Made by a program: the position numbers and the translations under genes
The notes under the pieces: generated by a model
Seen by the model: only the letters and a program-made list of their open reading frames with translations
The model's database searches: none
Told to the model about the DNA's origin: nothing
Shown here: positions 44,690 through 53,974 of the stretch, piece by piece
How positions within the stretch are numbered: position 1 is the first letter of the stretch
Layout: the number at the start of each line of letters is the position of its first letter
Source: Maribacter algarum (ex Zhang et al. 2020)
GTDB taxonomy: Bacteria > Bacteroidota > Bacteroidia > Flavobacteriales > Flavobacteriaceae
Assembly: GCF_005885635.1 (NCBI RefSeq)
Contig: NZ_VATY01000002.1
Coordinates: 868,001-932,000, forward strand
Direction of reading: 5' to 3'
Length of the DNA: 64,000 nt

Positions 44690-46474
44690 TTAATTGTTCT
44701 TCAGTGCTTTGATTTGTTCGTCGATGGCATTTTCTACTAACGGATATTCTTCAACAAAACAATTATGTAAAAAATTCAAATGTTTACGGTCACCATTGGT
44801 TTTACATATTTTCTGAATTTGCTCAACAAGGGTGTATAAACTTTTGGACTGCATCATCGCTAGTCCTGATTTAATCTTATGCGCTGCAAAAGCGACCTCC
44901 TCTAAATTTTCATTATCCAGATTTAGTTTGACAATACCGATAAACTCCAAGGCATTTTGCTTGTAAAGCATTACTAATTCTTCTAGTAAGTCCATTTGGC
45001 CCAGGCAATCTTCCAATATGATAGAAAGATTGATTTTGGTAGCATCGGAATACACCTCTATTTCTGGATTGATAGTTTGCGATTCTAATGTGAGTGTTGT
45101 TTTCATACGATTTTTGTGTTTTACCAATTTGGTTAACAATTCATCAGGACTGTAAGGTTTTAAAATAAAATCGTTGATTTTATGTTGTAGACACTTTTCG
45201 CGGTCTTGAGCTGTAAAGTCAGCAGAGACGGCGATTACAGGCATCTGTTTAACAGATTCAATTTCACTTTTGCGAATCAAGCGGGTCACTTCAAAACCGC
45301 TCATTTCAGGCATTTTTAAATCCATCAAAACCATGTCAATCTGATTGGTTTCGAGAAGATTCAAGCCATATAGGGCATTGTCGGTCACATAGGTTTTGCA
45401 TTGCCATGATTTCAAACGTTGGGCAATCAACTTTTGATTGATTACATTATCCTCGAAAACAAGAATACGTAGACCTTTAACAGCTAACAGTTCATCACTG
45501 TTGATTGAAATGGTCGAATCTCTTTTGACGATATTTTCGATGCTTCCCTTTTTATAGGGAAGCATGAAACGAAATATCGTTCCTTCTCCAAGCTTACTAT
45601 CCACTGATATGTCCCCCCCGAGATTATCAATGATTTGCTTGACTATGCTTAGGCCCAATCCGGAACCCCCGTACTTTGCCTTTGTATCATATTCAGCTTG
45701 CTTGTAAGAATCGAAAATATGATCTAAACTATTTTTAGAAATTCCAATACCTGTATCGGCAATTGAAAATGCTAGAAATAGCTGATTTCCTCGTTGTTTC
45801 CTTAATTCAATAGTTAAATGAATACTACCCTCTTCGACAAACTTTACAGCATTACCTAACAGGTTTAGTAGTATTTGTGATAGTTTGGATGGATCACCAA
45901 TTAAACCTTCCGGGACTTCATTGTCAATAGTGGTTAACAGTTCAACATTTTTGTCCGTTATAAGGGTATCACATAAATACACGACGTTATCGACAACACT
46001 GTTTAGGTTAAAATCGACGGATTCGAACTGCTCTAAACCAGCGGACAGTTTAGAATATTCAAGTAATTCATTGATGATTTCCATCAAACCGTACGAAGCG
46101 GTTTGAATTGCGTTAACACGTTCTAACTGTGTTTTGGTTAGTTTATCTTCCTTAAGTAGGTCGGCAAACCCTATAATACCATTAAGTGGTGTTCTAATTT
46201 CGTGGCTAACCTTAGCTACTAGCATGTCAGCATTTGGAGATTGTATATTGTTTTTCTTCAGATTCTTAGATCTTGAATCTTCCTGAATATCAATTTCAGC
46301 AGGCTCTACGATATAATTTGAAGGGGTGAAAATTTTATTTTCTAGGCTAACCCTAAAGGTTTGGAAAGATTTCTTTAGGTGAGCAGCTTCTGCAGCTGTT
46401 AATTCTTCAAATGAGAAATCATTCAGCGTGTGCTCTAAACGAGTTAGTTGGGAAAGTAGGTCTTTTGGGTTCAA
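44690..46474 (-). CDS. Soluble hybrid histidine kinase with receiver and Hpt domains
   Basis: A 594-residue cytosolic kinase without membrane span or recognisable sensor domain. A helical N-terminus (about 1-80) precedes the HisKA domain with the phospho-histidine in KVSHEIRTPLNG, then the HATPase domain (about 195-315; DTGIGIS, GGSGLGLSI). A receiver follows (about 335-455; DMVLMDLKMPEMSG) and then an Hpt domain (about 490-585; FAAHKIKSGLA). The phosphorelay can thus run His-Asp-His to the separate regulator next door. The start is TTG at 46474, since no ATG lies before the catalytic core. It is the first gene of the six-gene operon. Confidence 0.9.
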   Translation of the reverse strand: MNPKDLLSQLTRLEHTLNDFSFEELTAAEAAHLKKSFQTFRVSLENKIFTPSNYIVEPAEIDIQEDSRSKNLKKNNIQSPNADMLVAKVSHEIRTPLNGIIGFADLLKEDKLTKTQLERVNAIQTASYGLMEIINELLEYSKLSAGLEQFESVDFNLNSVVDNVVYLCDTLITDKNVELLTTIDNEVPEGLIGDPSKLSQILLNLLGNAVKFVEEGSIHLTIELRKQRGNQLFLAFSIADTGIGISKNSLDHIFDSYKQAEYDTKAKYGGSGLGLSIVKQIIDNLGGDISVDSKLGEGTIFRFMLPYKKGSIENIVKRDSTISINSDELLAVKGLRILVFEDNVINQKLIAQRLKSWQCKTYVTDNALYGLNLLETNQIDMVLMDLKMPEMSGFEVTRLIRKSEIESVKQMPVIAVSADFTAQDREKCLQHKINDFILKPYSPDELLTKLVKHKNRMKTTLTLESQTINPEIEVYSDATKINLSIILEDCLGQMDLLEELVMLYKQNALEFIGIVKLNLDNENLEEVAFAAHKIKSGLAMMQSKSLYTLVEQIQKICKTNGDRKHLNFLHNCFVEEYPLVENAIDEQIKALKNN

Positions 46475-46669
46475 TTTATCTGGGGGGACGATTGGTTAAA
46501 AAAATAGTTTGATACTTTTCTTACATTAAAATGTGGTGTTGGTTTATAAAATTCTGTTAACGGTTCTACGTAAAAGTCTTGAAATAAAGGAGTTTATACA
46601 ATTAAATGTTATCTAGGTTTCCATTATTGTTGTCAAATGGCTTTATTTGTATGTATAAACTCTTACAAA

Positions 46670-47950
46670 ATGAAAAATTACCTTTTAGTATTGACTTTAA
46701 TAGTAGCCTATTCTTGCGGTGAATCTCAACAAAAAACAGAGATGAGCATGGAAGACCGTGCCAAAATGATTCACGAAAAAGTGATTACAATTGACACTCA
46801 TGATGATATTAATGTGAAGAATTTTACAGATAGTATTAACTATACCCAAAGATTGGATACGCAGGTAAATCTTCCAAAGATGGAAGAAGGAGGTTTAGAC
46901 GTTGCCTGGCTGATTGTTTACACCGGTCAAGATTCTTTGACTGACTCAGGGTATGCGAAAGCAAAGCATAACGCTATTTCTAAATTTGATGCGATTCATA
47001 AGCTCTGCGAGGATATTGCACCCGATAAAATTGAGATAGCACTTACTTCTGCAGATGTTAAGCGTATTGATGCTGCCGGAAAGAAAGTCGCCATGATTGG
47101 TGTAGAAAATGCCTACCCCATCGGAACCGATATGTCAAACTTTCAAAAGTACTATGACCTTGGAGCTCGTTACATCTCCCTAGCACATAATGGACATAGC
47201 CAATTTTCAGATTCAAATACTGGAGAGACGGATAGTATATGGTTACATAACGGTTTAAGTGATTTGGGTAAAGATGCTGTAAAAGAGATGAATAGACTCG
47301 GAATAATGATTGATGTTTCACATCCATCCAAAGAAGCTTTTAATCAAATGATCGCACTTTCAAAAGCACCCCTTATTGCTTCTCATTCTTCTGCCCGAGC
47401 ACTTTGTGACCATAGTAGAAATCTAGATGATGACCAGTTGCAATTGCTAAAAGAGAATGGCGGCGTAGTACAAACGGTTGCTTTCAGTTCGTATTTGAAT
47501 ACCGAAAAACATGAGGCACGGGCAGAGAAAATTAAAGAGATTGAAAAAGTAGTAATGGATTCTATGGGAATGGAATCTATATCCCGTCAAGAAGTTATGG
47601 CGTTGCCTACAGATGAGCGTGATGAATATATTATGGGATATATGAAAGTGAGAGGCCTGGTAAAAGAAAAGACTAAAACCATGAGGGGGCTGCCTCCTGC
47701 CGTAGACGTTGGTGATTTCGTGAATCATATCGATTATATGGTCAAACTCATTGGCATTGATCACGTAGGCATCAGTTCGGACTTTGATGGTGGCGGCGGA
47801 ATAGAAGGCTGGTCAGATGCCTCCGAAACCTTTAATGTGACCCTTGAGCTTGTAAAACGCGGTTATACCGAAGATGAAATCGCTCAACTTTGGGGCGGAA
47901 ACCTAATGCGGGTTTTAGACGAGGTTCAAGAAGTAGCTAAAAGTATGTAA
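46670..47950 (+). CDS. Membrane dipeptidase, M19 family, lipoprotein
   Basis: A 426-residue lipoprotein. The ATG at 46670 is preferred over the one at 46637 because it gives a proper lipoprotein signal (VAYSCGE). The M19 (renal dipeptidase-like) TIM barrel carries the zinc motif TIDTHDD (HxD), a bridging glutamate in GVENAYP, and zinc histidines in LAHNGH-type and DVSHPS blocks. Later come SHSSAR and GISSDFDGGGG. It hydrolyses dipeptides, including some with a C-terminal D-residue, in the periplasm. Monocistronic and divergent from the hybrid kinase operon. Confidence 0.9.
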   Translation: MKNYLLVLTLIVAYSCGESQQKTEMSMEDRAKMIHEKVITIDTHDDINVKNFTDSINYTQRLDTQVNLPKMEEGGLDVAWLIVYTGQDSLTDSGYAKAKHNAISKFDAIHKLCEDIAPDKIEIALTSADVKRIDAAGKKVAMIGVENAYPIGTDMSNFQKYYDLGARYISLAHNGHSQFSDSNTGETDSIWLHNGLSDLGKDAVKEMNRLGIMIDVSHPSKEAFNQMIALSKAPLIASHSSARALCDHSRNLDDDQLQLLKENGGVVQTVAFSSYLNTEKHEARAEKIKEIEKVVMDSMGMESISRQEVMALPTDERDEYIMGYMKVRGLVKEKTKTMRGLPPAVDVGDFVNHIDYMVKLIGIDHVGISSDFDGGGGIEGWSDASETFNVTLELVKRGYTEDEIAQLWGGNLMRVLDEVQEVAKSM

Positions 47951-47961
47951 AAGGGCTAAAC

Positions 47962-48351
47962 CTACTTGTCCAAGCGGTCCTTTACGAATTCAATTTCAGT
48001 TTTGCCATGTGGAGTCGGTTTACCATCTGCTCCTAGATTTACCATGATAATATTGTCAACCGTAATAATAGGCTCTCGGGTCATCTTGTTTCGGACTTCA
48101 CAATTTAAGATGAGTGAGGTTTTTCCAAATTTGACTACTTCGATACCTATTTCGATAATATCTCCTTTTCGAGCTGAACTCATAAAGTTTATTTCGGACA
48201 TATATTTGGTAACTACTCTATTATTTTCTAATTGGATGATACTATATAAGGCCGCTTCTTCATCAATCCATGCCAATAGTTTACCGCCAAATAAGGTTTC
48301 ATTGGCATTTAAATCTTCTGGTTTTACCCATTTTCTGGTATGAAATCTCAT
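47962..48351 (-). CDS. Acyl-CoA thioesterase, hotdog fold
   Basis: A 129-residue protein from the ATG at 48351; an upstream TTG at 48372 would add 7 residues. The hotdog-fold hallmarks of the YciA/BFIT group are visible: the substrate loop NANETLFGGKLLAWIDEEAALYS is interrupted here for length, with Asn and Asp/Glu at the active site, then EINFMSSARKGDII and NCEVRN. It hydrolyses acyl-CoA thioesters in the cytoplasm. Monocistronic, 11 bases from the convergent dipeptidase stop. Confidence 0.85.
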   Translation of the reverse strand: MRFHTRKWVKPEDLNANETLFGGKLLAWIDEEAALYSIIQLENNRVVTKYMSEINFMSSARKGDIIEIGIEVVKFGKTSLILNCEVRNKMTREPIITVDNIIMVNLGADGKPTPHGKTEIEFVKDRLDK

Positions 48352-48392
48352 AGTCTCTGAATTAGGAGGCAAAATTAGTTAAGAAAATCACT

Positions 48393-49289
48393 TTAGAACA
48401 AGGTTGGACCAGAATCGTGAAGCGTTTTAGGAATATGTAGATTACAGCCTAATTTTTTGTTCAATTTTTCAATAAACTTGACGGAAAGTAGCGGAGACTC
48501 CAATTCCATATTTTGGTGAACGAAGAAATGAATATTTTTTAGGCCTTTGTCCGTCCAGTCGGCAAGTTTTTCTACCCAATCATCCAACCGAGAATAATCT
48601 GTAGTATGGTTTGCACCTACATAGCGAATGAATGCTTCATTATTGGTTAAACGCATGTGCATGATATCGCGCCTACCAGCAGTATCGACCAATGTGTTTG
48701 ATATATTGTTCTCCTGTAATAGATAATAAAGTTCTTGTGCTACTTTTTCGTCATTAAACCAATCGGTGTGACGAAACTCCATAGACAATTGAAATTCCTT
48801 TGGCCAATACTCAACAAAGCGCACTACTCTGTCCCAATTTTTAGGCCCGAAGTTTCCATGCATTTGGAGGAAGATTGTACCTAACTTATCCTTTAAGTTT
48901 GAAGTGACCTTAAGGTACTCATCAAGAATGGGATAGGCTTGATCATTTAAACGTCTTAAATGGCTCACGTTCTGAACGATTTTTGGAAAAAATTTAAAAT
49001 TTTCTGGAGTCTTATTATACCACTTTTGATAGGTTTCAGCTGGAAAGATTCGATAAAAAGTTGCATTTAATTCAATGCAATTGAACTGCGTTGCATAATA
49101 CGCTAACTCATCTTTTGTACCTCGAGGATAGAATTGCTTAAGGTCTTGGCGATTCCATTTTGCGCATCCTACGAAAATACTGGGCGATCCATCATCCTTA
49201 GTCTTAGCCAAGATCACTTCGGTATCCGGATGGTCATCAGGCATAGTAAAATCAATTCGTTCAGGTTGTTCTACTTTTCCGAATTTCAT
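48393..49289 (-). CDS. DUF72 (YecE) family protein
   Basis: A 298-residue TIM-barrel-like protein from the ATG at 49289, which matches the family N-terminus MKFGKVEQPE; the upstream ATG at 49304 adds 5 residues. The DUF72 blocks are IFVGCAKWNR, YATQFNCIELNATFYR, FKFFPKIVQNVSHLRRL and FSLSMEFRH-like strands, then HFFVHQNME. Cytoplasmic, function unknown despite wide distribution. It is divergent from the 49420 gene. Confidence 0.87.
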   Translation of the reverse strand: MKFGKVEQPERIDFTMPDDHPDTEVILAKTKDDGSPSIFVGCAKWNRQDLKQFYPRGTKDELAYYATQFNCIELNATFYRIFPAETYQKWYNKTPENFKFFPKIVQNVSHLRRLNDQAYPILDEYLKVTSNLKDKLGTIFLQMHGNFGPKNWDRVVRFVEYWPKEFQLSMEFRHTDWFNDEKVAQELYYLLQENNISNTLVDTAGRRDIMHMRLTNNEAFIRYVGANHTTDYSRLDDWVEKLADWTDKGLKNIHFFVHQNMELESPLLSVKFIEKLNKKLGCNLHIPKTLHDSGPTLF

Positions 49290-49419
49290 GCTTCCAATTT
49301 GCACTAAAAATACTCATTATCAAGACAGTATCAAACCCCTGTTCATAACCCCGTTAAAAACTAAAATTGAACTTCCAATACGTGCACACCTAAATACCTA
49401 CCTTTATGTAAAACCTGAC

Positions 49420-49830
49420 ATGATGAATGAAAGATCCCATAGTCTTAAGAAGATCCGTCCCCAAATTTCATCCGCAAAGATTACCGACAATATGAGTCAT
49501 GAAGAGCGTTTTCAGAATGAAACCCTCCGCCCTATTATCAAGCTACAGAATGATTTGTTCCTTTTTGCCTTTCAAAATTATATCGCGAAGCGCAAGAATA
49601 CCTTTTATGAGTTAACTCTTCAGAAACGGCTTGATTATGTCACACATGCGATTCAAAAAGACCTTAAACTTCGTAATTCTCTTAAGGGAATGGTCATTGG
49701 GCAATTTACTGTAGAAGAATACGAAATGTACACTGGAAATTCATCCGCATTAAATAAGCGTATGATGAATATGGTTATTAAAAGAATTCAAGATCAAATT
49801 CAATTTTTTGAAAAGGTAGTCTTAGTCTAA
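49420..49830 (+). CDS. Conserved flavobacterial protein (often labelled glyoxalase)
   Basis: A 136-residue charged helical protein. The open frame begins at 49288, but that part overlaps the start of the divergent DUF72 gene and lacks family sequence, so the ATG at 49420 (MMNERSHS) is preferred. The blocks HEERFQNETLRPIIKLQ, LKGMVIGQFTVEEYEMY and SSALNKRMMNMVIKRI are conserved in Flavobacteriaceae. The common label 'glyoxalase' has no visible support: no vicinal-oxygen-chelate motif is present. Its 3' end overlaps the convergent DUF2461 gene by 9 bases. Function unknown. Confidence 0.65.
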   Translation: MMNERSHSLKKIRPQISSAKITDNMSHEERFQNETLRPIIKLQNDLFLFAFQNYIAKRKNTFYELTLQKRLDYVTHAIQKDLKLRNSLKGMVIGQFTVEEYEMYTGNSSALNKRMMNMVIKRIQDQIQFFEKVVLV

Positions 49831-50505
49831 AAGCGATTCCCCGTTTAAATTGGTCGTCAAAACGTCGCTCATTAAATCAAAATACGAACGTATAGCTTTA
49901 AATGAATTGCTTACTTCCTGAAGAAAACTTGGATCTAAGACTTCTTTGTCTGTAAACTTCCTTGTGAAAATAAACTGCTTTTTTCTAATTAAATCAATGT
50001 TTGGATGTTCTTTGTCAAAACCTTTTGGTGCTGTTTTTACTTCATCACCAATTAAATCTCCCCAAATATTTTTGATTTTTCTATTTCCAATTACTGCTCT
50101 AAATTCAGAGGCATCTAATTCTAACTCTTTACGAATACGAAGTAAATCTTCCTTTTCAGGACCCCAAAACCCGGCTGCTATAAAACTAGCATTTCTTGGT
50201 TCTATATGCGTATAATAACCACCTCTGAGCTTTGCTCCAGCTCTTGCCAAAGAACTTGAAAAATTGATTTTGTAGGGTGTCTTGTTTTTAGAAAAACGGA
50301 TATCCCTGTAAATTCTAAAAACCTTTATCTTTTCAATTTTGTCGTGCGTACTTACCTCTTCACCCAAAGTATTAAAAAACGATTTCATTTCTGTTTCTAA
50401 AGATTTGAACTCTTTTTTATTCTCTGTAAACCAGTCTCGATTATTATTCTTTTCTAACTCTTTTAAAAAAGAGAAAACTGCGGGAGTAATTACACTGTTT
50501 TGCAT
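49822..50505 (-). CDS. DUF2461 family protein
   Basis: A 227-residue protein from the ATG at 50505, which gives the family start with FSFLKELEKNNNRDWFTENK; an upstream in-frame ATG at 50544 adds 13 residues. Family blocks include FRIYRDIRFSKNKTPYK, GGYYTHIEP and AAGFWGPEKEDLLRIR. Cytoplasmic, function unknown. It is divergent from the cysE-cysM operon. Confidence 0.85.
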   Translation of the reverse strand: MQNSVITPAVFSFLKELEKNNNRDWFTENKKEFKSLETEMKSFFNTLGEEVSTHDKIEKIKVFRIYRDIRFSKNKTPYKINFSSSLARAGAKLRGGYYTHIEPRNASFIAAGFWGPEKEDLLRIRKELELDASEFRAVIGNRKIKNIWGDLIGDEVKTAPKGFDKEHPNIDLIRKKQFIFTRKFTDKEVLDPSFLQEVSNSFKAIRSYFDLMSDVLTTNLNGESLLD

Positions 50506-50599
50506 GCGACTTAATTGGTATAAATTTGAGTTAAAGTTAACCATTAAAAAAAACCAATCTTGTAATATTGATGATTATTAGAAATAACCTAGTAAGTCT

Positions 50600-51394
50600 A
50601 TGGATAAAAAGTTAATAATTCAAAAGATACGAGAACACAAAAAACAGCCTAACCTAAGATATAAGCTAAAAGAGCGGACGGAAGTGTTCACCAACCTCTT
50701 ATTCTATACCTTATTTGATATTGAAACTCCAGTAGAAACTAATCTAGACAAACTAGAAACTGAATTTGATTCCTTGGTGCACCTTGCTTGTTGGGACACC
50801 GAGAGGCCTTGTAAAAAAGTTTGGGAAAACTATGTAGCGAAGCTGCCGACTATTTTGGAACTCTTAAATCTAGATGCAGAAGCCACGGTAAATTGTGATC
50901 CAGCTTCCTTGTCTATTGAGGAGGTTTATATGGCCTACCCCGGGTTCTACGCAATTGCTATATATAGATTAGCGCATGAATTGTATCAAGTAGGATTTCC
51001 ATTGGTTCCGAGATTAATGACTGAATATGCGCATAGGCAAACCGGTGTAGATATTAATCCAGGTGCAGTAATCGGAAATTCTTTCCATATAGATCATGGT
51101 ACAGGGGTGGTGATTGGTGAAACGGCCATCATTAAAGACGATGTGAAGATCTATCAAGGAGTTACATTAGGGGGGCTTTTCGTTGCAAAGAACCTTCAAA
51201 AGACAAAACGCCATCCCACGATTGAAAATAACGTGACCATTTATGCAAATGCTACTATTTTAGGAGGTGAAACTATTATAGGCGAAAACTCCATTATTGG
51301 CGGAAATGCTTGGTTAACAGATTCTGTCCCTGCAAATTCTACCGTTTTTCATACTCCCGAAATCAAAATCAAAACCCAAGTAAATGCCTCATAG
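50600..51394 (+). CDS. cysE: Serine O-acetyltransferase
   Basis: A 264-residue hexapeptide-repeat acetyltransferase. The N-terminal half is helical. From about residue 145 the left-handed beta-helix begins ([36 protein letters not shown]), with the catalytic Asp/His pair in DHGTG. It makes O-acetylserine from serine and acetyl-CoA, the first step of cysteine synthesis. It is the longer form common in Bacteroidota. Its 3' end overlaps cysM by 11 bases, so the two enzymes of the pathway are translated together. Confidence 0.93.
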   Translation: MDKKLIIQKIREHKKQPNLRYKLKERTEVFTNLLFYTLFDIETPVETNLDKLETEFDSLVHLACWDTERPCKKVWENYVAKLPTILELLNLDAEATVNCDPASLSIEEVYMAYPGFYAIAIYRLAHELYQVGFPLVPRLMTEYAHRQTGVDINPGAVIGNSFHIDHGTGVVIGETAIIKDDVKIYQGVTLGGLFVAKNLQKTKRHPTIENNVTIYANATILGGETIIGENSIIGGNAWLTDSVPANSTVFHTPEIKIKTQVNAS

Positions 51395-52262
51395 TTTATT
51401 AGATTTAATAGGAAATACGCCTTTGGTAGAATCAAAGGTTTTGAACACCAATACAAATGTTAGATTGCTTTTTAAACTAGAGGGTCATAACCCTGGAGGA
51501 AGCGTAAAAGATCGCGCCGCTTACAACATGATTAGAAGCGGGCTCGAACGCGGAGATTTTGATAAAAACTCAAAACTTATAGAAGCAACAAGCGGGAATA
51601 CAGGTATTGCCCTTGCAATGATTGCTGGAATCTACGGATTGAACATAGAACTAGTAATGCCCGAAAAGGCTACTAAAGAGCGGGTTCAAACGATGCGTGC
51701 ATACGGTGCTAAAGTCACATTGACACCTGATGGAATCGAAGGAGCGCGTGATTATGCGGAAAGTAAGGTGAAAAACGAAGGTTGTATTATGATGAACCAA
51801 TTTGCCAACAACGACAACTGGAAAGCGCATTATAAGTCGACAGGACCTGAAATCTGGAAGGACACCAAAGGTGAAATCACACATTTCGTATCTTCTATGG
51901 GAACTACAGGAACTATAATGGGTACTTCAACCTATTTGAAAGAACAGTCCTCAAATGTTCAGATAGTCGGAGTACAGCCCACAGATGGATCCAGGATTCC
52001 TGGAATACGTAAATGGCCAAAGGAATACTTACCGAAGATTTTTAATGCTAGCAAAGTAGACAAAGTGTTGGAAGTAAGTGAAACAGAAGCTCGCGATATG
52101 GCCCGAAGACTAGCTAAAGAAGAAGGTATTTTTTCCGGCATGAGCAGTGGCGGTGCGGCTACTGCAGCGCTTCGACTAGCAGAAACCTTAAATAGTGGTA
52201 CCATCGTTTCTATTGTTTGTGACCGCGGGGACCGTTATCTATCCTCTGGCTTGTTTGACTAA
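51384..52262 (+). CDS. cysM: Cysteine synthase B
   Basis: A 292-residue fold-type II PLP enzyme. The PLP lysine lies in GGSVKDRAA, the substrate loop is EATSGNTG, and the phosphate loop is [11 protein letters not shown]. It joins O-acetylserine and sulfide (or thiosulfate) to give cysteine. The short length and the [11 protein letters not shown] block fit CysM better than CysK. It follows cysE with an 11-base overlap; together they form a complete cysteine operon. The stop lies 3 bases from that of the convergent hydrolase gene. Confidence 0.92.
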   Translation: MPHSLLDLIGNTPLVESKVLNTNTNVRLLFKLEGHNPGGSVKDRAAYNMIRSGLERGDFDKNSKLIEATSGNTGIALAMIAGIYGLNIELVMPEKATKERVQTMRAYGAKVTLTPDGIEGARDYAESKVKNEGCIMMNQFANNDNWKAHYKSTGPEIWKDTKGEITHFVSSMGTTGTIMGTSTYLKEQSSNVQIVGVQPTDGSRIPGIRKWPKEYLPKIFNASKVDKVLEVSETEARDMARRLAKEEGIFSGMSSGGAATAALRLAETLNSGTIVSIVCDRGDRYLSSGLFD

Positions 52263-52265
52263 GCC

Positions 52266-53063
52266 TTACTTTAAAGCTTCATTCATACCCGTTTTAAAGA
52301 CTTCGTAATCTTGCAAGTAATTATGACCAACACCTTCGATGGTATAGAATTTTTTTCCGTCACCGGGAATGGATTCGTATAATTTTTGAGCAAATTTATA
52401 GGGAATTACTTTGTCATCGGTACCATGGAAAATATAAATAGGGCATTTTACCTCTTTCATGTATTCCGTTGAAGGAAACCGGAATTCAGACAACCATGAT
52501 ACTGGTAAAATAGGAAAACGGTGGTTTCCCAAATCTACGGCACTAGAAAAAGGAGATTCCAATATCAACCGACACGGATTGTTCTTTGCTGCCAATCGAG
52601 AGGCAATACCAGTGCCGAAAGAACGCCCATACAATACTATTTCATTTTCATCGTATTGCTTTGTCGCATACTCATAAAACAGTTGTGCATCAGCATTTAA
52701 TGCTTCTTCGCTTAATTCTCCGGTACTTTTTCCATAAGTCCTATAATCCACCAAAATAGCATCATACCCTTTACTGGTCAGCAGATTTGCAACATGACCA
52801 AGATGTGATACGTTTCCTGAATTTCCGTGAAAATACAGGGCCACTCCTTTTGAAGAATTATTTTGAATATGCACCGCATTGAGTTTTGCGCCGTCTTTTG
52901 TTTCGAGAAAGAACTCTTCAAAGGGCTGACAGAATTCATATTCATGCTGCATTGGCATTTTAGAGGGGAAAAATATAAGTCTTTCTTGAAAAAAATATAT
53001 CGAAACGACCAGTAACAAGTAAAGTACACCGAGTACAATACCAATTTTTTTTAATCTACGCAT
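52266..53063 (-). CDS. Alpha/beta hydrolase, tandem copy 2
   Basis: A 265-residue hydrolase with an N-terminal span (about 7-25). Core motifs are YFHGNSGNVSH (oxyanion), VDYRTYGKSTG, nucleophile elbow GRSFG, acid loop HGTDDKVI and catalytic His in GVGHN. It matches the ABHD13/BEM46 group of membrane-anchored serine hydrolases with unknown substrates. It is a clear paralogue of the gene just upstream (53056-53925), with which it overlaps by 8 bases. Confidence 0.87.
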   Translation of the reverse strand: MRRLKKIGIVLGVLYLLLVVSIYFFQERLIFFPSKMPMQHEYEFCQPFEEFFLETKDGAKLNAVHIQNNSSKGVALYFHGNSGNVSHLGHVANLLTSKGYDAILVDYRTYGKSTGELSEEALNADAQLFYEYATKQYDENEIVLYGRSFGTGIASRLAAKNNPCRLILESPFSSAVDLGNHRFPILPVSWLSEFRFPSTEYMKEVKCPIYIFHGTDDKVIPYKFAQKLYESIPGDGKKFYTIEGVGHNYLQDYEVFKTGMNEALK

Positions 53064-53925
53064 TAGCTGTTTTCGAGGAATGTTTTACGTGAATACTTGA
53101 GCCTTCTAAGTTAATCTTTTTTGGTTTTGAAGTAATGATTTCATCTAGAACTTTATGGTAGTATTCAAATGTATTTAAGTTTTTATGTCCACCGCCAATA
53201 ATGGAATGTAGCGTAGTCAACTTGGGTTTGATTTTTGAAAGTTTTACACTTGTTTTATAAGGAATCAGTTTATCATCAGTTCCATGAATAATGTGAATCG
53301 GACATTGCACATACTTCAACCATTTATAGGTAGGCATCGGAAATTTAATGAGAATAGATAGTGGCATAAAGGGCACGTAACGCTTGGCCACTTTACTTAA
53401 ACTATAGTAGGGAGCGTCTAAAATCAACATTCTCGGATTGTTCATAGAAGCCAATTTGGTGGCAAAACCAGACCCCAAAGATCTACCATAAAGAATCACA
53501 TACTTTTCATCAACATTTTCTTTTATTTTATTGTAAACAACTTGAAGGTCACGCTTGACGGCCTTTTGGGTTCGGCGTCCTGTACTTTTACCAAAGCCCC
53601 TGTAATCGACCATAATAACGTCAAACCCATGTCTGGTGAAATCGACGGCGAATTTGCCCCAGCCTTTCATACTTTTAGAATTCCCCTTCAAATAAAACAC
53701 TACGCCCTTAGGCTCTTTTGATTTGAAATGAAGTCCATTAATTGTAGCTCCATCCCGTGTTTCAACATTGTATTCCTCTATTTCTTGGTTTTCATAATGA
53801 AATTGGAAGTCCTTGTCCAGTTTTTCAGGTTTGAACATCAAATAATCTTGCAAGAAATAAAGTAAAACACTTATTCCCACATAAATGCCTAGTACTAGTA
53901 ATACGATATAGAGCCAATAGGACAT
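53056..53925 (-). CDS. Alpha/beta hydrolase, tandem copy 1
   Basis: A 289-residue hydrolase with an N-terminal span (about 5-24). The same motif order as its neighbour is seen: YLKGNSKSMKGW, VDYRGFGKSTG, nucleophile elbow GRSLG, acid loop HGTDDKLI and His in GGGHKN. A lysine-rich C-terminal tail is unique to this copy. The two genes overlap by 8 bases and arose by tandem duplication. The shared HGTDD and GKSTG blocks suggest a common chemistry. Substrate unknown. Confidence 0.87.
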   Translation of the reverse strand: MSYWLYIVLLVLGIYVGISVLLYFLQDYLMFKPEKLDKDFQFHYENQEIEEYNVETRDGATINGLHFKSKEPKGVVFYLKGNSKSMKGWGKFAVDFTRHGFDVIMVDYRGFGKSTGRRTQKAVKRDLQVVYNKIKENVDEKYVILYGRSLGSGFATKLASMNNPRMLILDAPYYSLSKVAKRYVPFMPLSILIKFPMPTYKWLKYVQCPIHIIHGTDDKLIPYKTSVKLSKIKPKLTTLHSIIGGGHKNLNTFEYYHKVLDEIITSKPKKINLEGSSIHVKHSSKTANA

Positions 53926-53974
53926 TGTAGCTGGTTTAATAACAATTTACAAAAATTACCAAGACTACAAGAGG

